From Cristatella mucedo (lineage: Eukaryota; Bryozoa; Phylactolaemata; Cristatellidae), in contig WPIO01000005.1 in NCBI GenBank assembly GCA_009760855.2, positions 7,972,001 to 8,036,000 of the forward strand: DNA of 64,000 nucleotides, given 5' to 3'. Made by a program: the position numbers and the translations under genes. The notes below the pieces were generated by a model that did not search any database, was not told the origin of the DNA, and was given only the letters and a program-made list of their open reading frames with translations. This document shows, piece by piece, positions 57,845-64,000 of this stretch (its first letter is position 1; each line of letters opens with the position of its first letter).

Positions 57845-59035
57845 AAATTGAAATGAAGATATTTTTGCAGCCCTTAACAAGCCTCACAGCGTGACCTAAT
57901 ACTGTACAAGTTCGGATGAACAACTTCTAGTAGCTGTAAATTCAAGGTCATATGTACTAATCACTCTCAAAAGGGAGCATTATGGAATGGGAACAGCAGA
58001 AGAAAGCCTCACTATTATTGCACTATTTGGGAAGCATTGCTCTCATTGCGAAAAGCGAGAGGCTCATCGAAGCTGTACCGCTTTACATGGTACCTTAGCA
58101 GAGATTTAAGAGGCTCAATATTGGACTTGTATAACGAGGGTCTCCGATTAGATCGGTGAATTATTTCTACTTGGGAAAGTATGACTTACTATTTTCAACC
58201 GCATCTGGAAAATCGTGATCTATGTCTGCAGTCTCTCACTTGCTGTCTAACTTGACGCACTCTCCTGAGGATGAGCGATCCATCTCTGGGGATGGGGAGC
58301 TTACGGCGGCGATGTGGTACGGCGGCGGTGGGATGAAGGAGAGTGTCAATGGGAGATGCACTCTTGCCAGCTCGAAGTTTGTAAGAGTCCGCCGTGCAGT
58401 AGTAACAGTTAAAATAGTAGTGTCAGTGGGTACCAGCTAAGTCCTTGGAATAGAAAACTTCATGGCTCTCTTTTATTTCTTTGTTCATCTGTAATACCCT
58501 ACAAACATACCAGAATCGTGTAAATTAAGAAATGACATTGCTCGAATTCCTTAACATTGTGCACAAGATTCCCTCAAACGAGCAGCAATTGTTCCCCTTA
58601 CCTTACCCTCAAGAGTTCTCTTTCCGTTTTTCCATGTGAAATTAGGCGTCCAACGTTTGTCTCGATCCCCAAAAGGTATGTTGAAGTATGCTTTCTAAGC
58701 TTCGCTTACCTTAACAGGCACTTCCATAGAGTACTTGTGTCGCTCATGTCCTGATACACGTATGAAAGTGCATCGGCTCGGCTGCAAGCAACCTCTTGAT
58801 GTCACATCAATCGAATATGGCTGTTTTCTGATCTCCTACTCTGTTATAATATTAACTATAATTTTGTTATACAGCATTCTTATGTATTGTTGAAGATCTT
58901 GGAATACTAATCAATAACGTCACGTCCATTTATCCCTCGCTAATTCGGGTAGCGGCGAAACGAGTGATATATGGGCGACCCTGCCGTCCACAGCGTGCAC
59001 AAGAGTAAAACATGGTCACTTCAAAATACCACAGG
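57845..59035. other. Stretch with no supported gene
   Basis: 58799-58850 is a 52-bp sequence repeated at 63729-63780; otherwise nothing recognised. A 72-aa plus-strand ORF at 58222-58440 has no family. Confidence 0.4.
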
Positions 59036-59039
59036 CAAA

Positions 59040-59372
59040 ACTCCCAAAGCCTGGAACTTACTCCCGACTTGCTTCTCAACATCTCCTGACTTGACGGCAT
59101 TTAATACGAATCTAAAACGCATCTATTTATGACAGCATTTAATTGGTCCCTGTGGTTCGTTCTTTATGAGCTTATGCGTGCTGACACGGTGCATGCTGGC
59201 ACTAACCATACTTGCATGCTGATCCTATGCATGTCACCCCTAACTATGTTATTCTTGTTGTCTATTGAGCATGCTACCACTAACCATTCGATCTTGCTTC
59301 CTTTGCAGCAAATGTAAAGTACCTAGACAGATATTGAGTTCTCTAAGGGAGCTATATCAAATGTATTATTAT
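59040..59372 (+). mobile_element. L2 LINE 3' end
   Basis: AAAGCCTGGAACTTACTCCC, CATGCTACCACTAACCATTC, AATGTAAAGTACCTAGACAG, ending in ATTATTATTT. Confidence 0.88.
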
Positions 59373-59529
59373 TTTTTTTAAGCAGAGGTAAAGCATAAAG
59401 TTCTCTAAAATAGTTTTTAGGCTGCTGGATTTAAAAAATAGACTTTGCAATTAAGGACAAAAAATTATTGAAATCTAGCATCCTGTTCAAGCGGAAATAA
59501 TTCAAAACTAAACCAGGAGAACTTAAGCC

Positions 59530-60930
59530 ACATTCCCCAGTCTACCGATTGCTGTTCTTATCTAAAACACTGGAACAGAAATTGGCAAGCCAGCTAAACT
59601 TGTCTAGCAAAGTAAATTCAAACCTAGCAATTAAGTTCCACTAAGGCGTGAGAGCTGATCTTACCACAGTCACTATTATTGCTAATATATAATTAACTTC
59701 TCGTTTATTTTCATTTTTTTCGAGCGCTTCTTCTATTCCTGCTTGACTTCTCTACACCGCTTGATACCAAGTATTGATCACAAAGTCTTACTTTCGCGCT
59801 TGTCTTCTCCCTAGGGCGCCACAGACAATGCACAGCAGTGCTTTGGGTCATATCTCAGCGGGGGATTTAAAGCATGTAGTTTGACGGATAAATGCTAGCC
59901 AATCAAGTAACCCAGGAGTCGGCGATTGGTTCACACCTTTTCACAATCTAACAAAACATGAGGCTTCGGCTTTTCCACGTGACAATCAGCTGTACTTGTG
60001 CTTTAATCCCAACCTGAATTCTTGGAGGTAGAACTCTCTCAGCACTCTGGCTCTGGCATAGGATATTGCTGTCATTTGCACTTGGATGGCACAAAACGTT
60101 CTCATACTGAATTGCAATAAGACCATCTTACTAATTAGGGAACAATCTGGTGTTAGCCAGAAGTTATAAAACCTTATACTCAAAATTATCTCGTTCAGCA
60201 TACCTATCTCCGGTAGCATCCGCACGAAATCTGAGTTTTCTCTTCCCATATGACCTTAATAGATGCGTCCATACCTCCATTGTTAAGTCTGCCTAATTTC
60301 AGCGTCATACCATTGCCAGATTTCGGATCAGCATATAGATACGGATACCACAGCCAAGCTGATCCATGCATTCGTAATAGCCCGTATAGACTTCTGTAAA
60401 CCACTACTTGCAAACTTTAAGTCAGTAGAGTACGACGCTCAAAGTTGTCGGAAAAACTGTTCAGTTAGGCATGTCTGGTGCAAACGTTGCATTTGCCACA
60501 ATTCCCCATTTATTACCAACTTGCACTGACCTTAAAATACAAGAGAATATCGACTTCCACGGTCTGTCACTCACTTTTAGGTCCCATCATTCTCTTTTCG
60601 AACTACTTCTCAATTAGGCCACGCATCTCGCCACCCTCTTTTCTGACTCAGGTCGTTCAGTTGTACCCCTAACCAACCTCATATTCTTTGAAGATCATGC
60701 CTTCAGTTTTATGTTCCAAAAGTCTGTGACTCATCCATAACAATATCCCCTCTATTGACAATAAAAAAGCTAAAATCTCACCTCTTCTTCATAGCTTTTG
60801 CTCCGTCGTGTGATTTTTCCTTTGCCAACGGACATGCTTCTTGTTCAGCATATGTAAAGTGCCTAGACAAAGATCTATTCATTTTAGAGTCCTATTCAAA
60901 TGTGGTATTATTGTTATTATTATGAAAACT
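59530..60930 (+). mobile_element. Long but degenerate L2 LINE
   Basis: TACCGATTGCTGTTCTTATC near the RT start, TTGATCACAAAGTCTTACTT, CCTTATACTCAAAATTATC, and the tail GTAAAGTGCCTAGACAAAG with ATTATTGTTATTATTATG at 60907-60925. Frames destroyed. Confidence 0.7.
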
Positions 60931-60999
60931 GAAAACATGGAGAGCCTGTTATTTTATGTAAAACCATTGCTTTCGAGAGCAGTGTCACTTTCATCTGAC

Positions 61000-62085
<1,086 letters not shown>

Positions 62086-62087
62086 TA

Positions 62088-62285
62088 ACACATTTGATAA
62101 AGCGCCCTAAGAGAACTCAATCTCTTTCTAGGCGCTTCATATTTGCTGCAAAGGAAACACGATCGAAAGGTTAGTGGTATAATGTTTGATAAACAACAAG
62201 AATAACATGGTTAGGGTGACATGGACTGGGTCAGAATGCAAGTTTGGTTAGTGGCAGCATGCATAGTGTCAGCACAAAGTGGGGG
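62088..62285 (-). mobile_element. L2 LINE 3' end fragment
   Basis: ACATTTGATAAAGCGCCCTA, TCTCTTTCTAGGCGCTTCAT, GGCAGCATGCATAGTGTCAG. Confidence 0.88.
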
Positions 62286-62389
62286 CATACTATTCCTGTT
62301 CGACTTGTCGTTAGATGAGCACATTTCCTCGAGGAAGTGCTGAAAAATTGGGCCTGCTTAGAGAAGTTTACGTATGACAGCCAAACTAC

Positions 62390-63068
62390 CCCACGCCTTT
62401 GCTGCGCCGCATCTAGATTTTTAAAGTCGCTTTATTTAGGAATTTTAATCATCGCGTTTAATCGTCTGAAAATGATCCAAACTGAGTAGCTAGTTCACAC
62501 GTCGCGCACCGGCTTAGACGTGAGTGATCCGAGGCTCTGCCCGATACTCAGCTGGATGGCCTTCATCAGGCTCGTCTAGTCAGCTGCATAGCAGCCACTT
62601 CATACCATTTCTTAATGAGAGCTTCACTGGCTCCCTATCAATCATAGAATTGATTTATAGATCTTCAGTCTGACCAACAGGTCACTTCAATCGCTTTCAC
62701 CAGCCTATCAATTCGACCACCTTTCCCCTTCAGTGTACCCTAGTACCACCTGCTTCTCAGTATCTTGTCATCTCGCATTCCCTCGTACTAAATGGAAAAC
62801 TTGTGGTGATCAAGCCTTCAATTGCAACGCAACGAAAGTCTGGAACTCGCTTCTGGCTACAGTCATTACCTGCAATGACCTTGCACCCCTTAAGTCTTAT
62901 CTAAAGATGTATACGTTGTGGTCAGTTATCCCATCGCTCTGGTGAACTTATCTTTTTTCGGTATACTTGGCATACGCACCCTGTGCATGATTCAGTGCAT
63001 GTTACATGCATAGGTTTTACTCGACGGCGGCCGTGAGTGTCTTTGCGTTTGCTTTAACATGCTGGCCT
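62390..63068 (+). mobile_element. L2-type LINE fragment, third subfamily
   Basis: ACTGGCTCCCTATCAATCAT, TTGATTTATAGATCTTCAGT, AAAGTCTGGAACTCGCTTC. Related to 48.3-49.0 kb. Confidence 0.7.
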
Positions 63069-63069
63069 G

Positions 63070-63245
63070 GCTATGACACCCCAGTAGGTAAGGAGCTGGC
63101 TCGTCACGACCGAGCTAGTGGGCTCGAATCCTGCAGCGAGTGATTCAATATCGCCAACTGCCGGCGGTGGCGATAGCCGTTAAGGCTCTTCTGCTGCTAT
63201 ACAAAAGAGGCTTTTTAATCTGCTAGTATTGTTATTATATTACTA
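63070..63245 (+). mobile_element. tRNA-derived SINE, full length
   Basis: CAGTAGGTAAGGAGCTGGC, B box GGCTCGAATCC at 63121-63131, GGCGGTGGCGATAGCCGTTA, AGGCTCTTCTGCTGCTATAC, TAATCTGCTAGTATT. Confidence 0.85.
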
Positions 63246-63780
63246 CTAAGCATGATACTTGCTTACTTTAGCATACTTGACATCGCACATGTCACCGACC
63301 TTAGGGTACTCATTCTCTCGCGAGTTGTAAATCTCCTATGGCGTAATACGAACGACTTATCATTATTACTATTATGTAGCTTTGGGCTTCAGCTGTCTTG
63401 TTGCACATAATACAATGCACGTTGGCCAGCGAACCGATTTTGATTGTACAAGCAAACTTTAGTTTTTTCATTATTGCAATGCAAGAATGCCATTTCAGCA
63501 CATCGACAGATTGCGAGAATTCTGAACATGCTCGAGCATAGCATACTTATTACTTCGTAATTATTGATGACTTCCTAAGAATAAGAAATAATTAGCTAGC
63601 TGTATATAGCATGGGCTTTCTGTGAAAGCTTGGGACTGAAAGCCCAAAAGTCTTGCTCGTGCCGGGACAAATACTACAACGTCGGCAATTTTCCGAGGCA
63701 GTAATTTACATATTGACTTACATATTGAATGTCACATCAATCGAATATGGCTGTTTTCTAATCTCCTACTCTGTTATAAT

Positions 63781-64000
63781 TAGGGCTGTACCGGAATTCG
63801 GCTCCGGCTCCGGCTCCGGCCGAATTCCGGCCAATTTACAAATCCGGCTCCGGCTCCGGCTCCGGCCAAAACTTGGCCGGATTTGGCCGGATTTTTCGAA
63901 TTTTGGTTGAATATATTACTCGTTCCATTTATAAGAGGAAGGAGCTGGCCCGACGTCCCTGCGCTCTGCGTCGGGAGAGGGTGGGGAGGCCGAGAGGACG
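63781..64000. mobile_element. Possible hAT-type DNA transposon end (continues past window)
   Basis: It starts TAGGGCTGTACCGGAATTC, then GGCTCC hexamer arrays and GGCCGGATTTGGCCGGATTT. The TAGGGCTG-like terminus is typical of hAT elements (family knowledge). The left junction is exact: the preceding 52 bp match 58799-58850, where the element is absent. Candidate 8-bp target site: GTTATAAT. The other end is not visible. Confidence 0.5.

Overview
The window is nuclear DNA from an animal. It shows short coding exons separated by long introns with GT-AG or GC-AG ends, extracellular EGF-domain coding sequence, abundant L2/CR1-type LINE copies ending in (ATT)n, tRNA-derived SINEs and long dinucleotide arrays. 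An invertebrate is my guess; the sequence does not fix the phylum. No bacterial, viral, rRNA or CRISPR feature was seen.

The only convincing host coding sequence is on the minus strand from about 40.4 kb (5') down to 2.0 kb (3'): at least 14 well supported exons of a large EGF-repeat protein (Notch/fibropellin/crumbs-like extracellular architecture, exact family not recognised). No start codon, signal peptide, transmembrane segment or poly(A) end is visible, so both ends lie outside the window. Reading frame and EGF cysteine spacing agree across 12 splice junctions. At 10 of them the intron splits the Gly codon six residues after the fifth EGF cysteine.

The exons form two blocks in the same order: block A (40.39-30.78 kb) and block B (15.40-2.03 kb). 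Paired exons have equal or near-equal length, identical phases and similar protein, so a seven-exon cassette has been duplicated in tandem. Between the blocks (24.2-19.6 kb) lie GC-rich EGF exons that look decayed: cysteine codons changed to Arg or Trp, an in-frame stop, frame breaks and junctions whose phases do not match. The locus is therefore either one giant internally duplicated gene or two tandem paralogues, the upstream one with a ruined 3' half.

The rest is introns and, from 40.5 to 64 kb, upstream DNA packed with transposable elements. There are about 30 L2-like fragments on both strands; the best is at 50.4-52.3 kb with a nearly complete reverse-transcriptase domain, and an endonuclease ORF lies at 10.1-10.9 kb. 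tRNA-derived SINEs share the LINE's 3' tail. An unclassified ~260-bp repeat family is present in about six copies, and a possible hAT transposon end sits at the right edge. Large (CT)n, (TA)n, (CA)n and (CCG)n arrays account for most long low-complexity reading frames. One of these arrays has grown inside a LINE reverse-transcriptase region, and one LINE insertion supplies part of an exon's splice donor.
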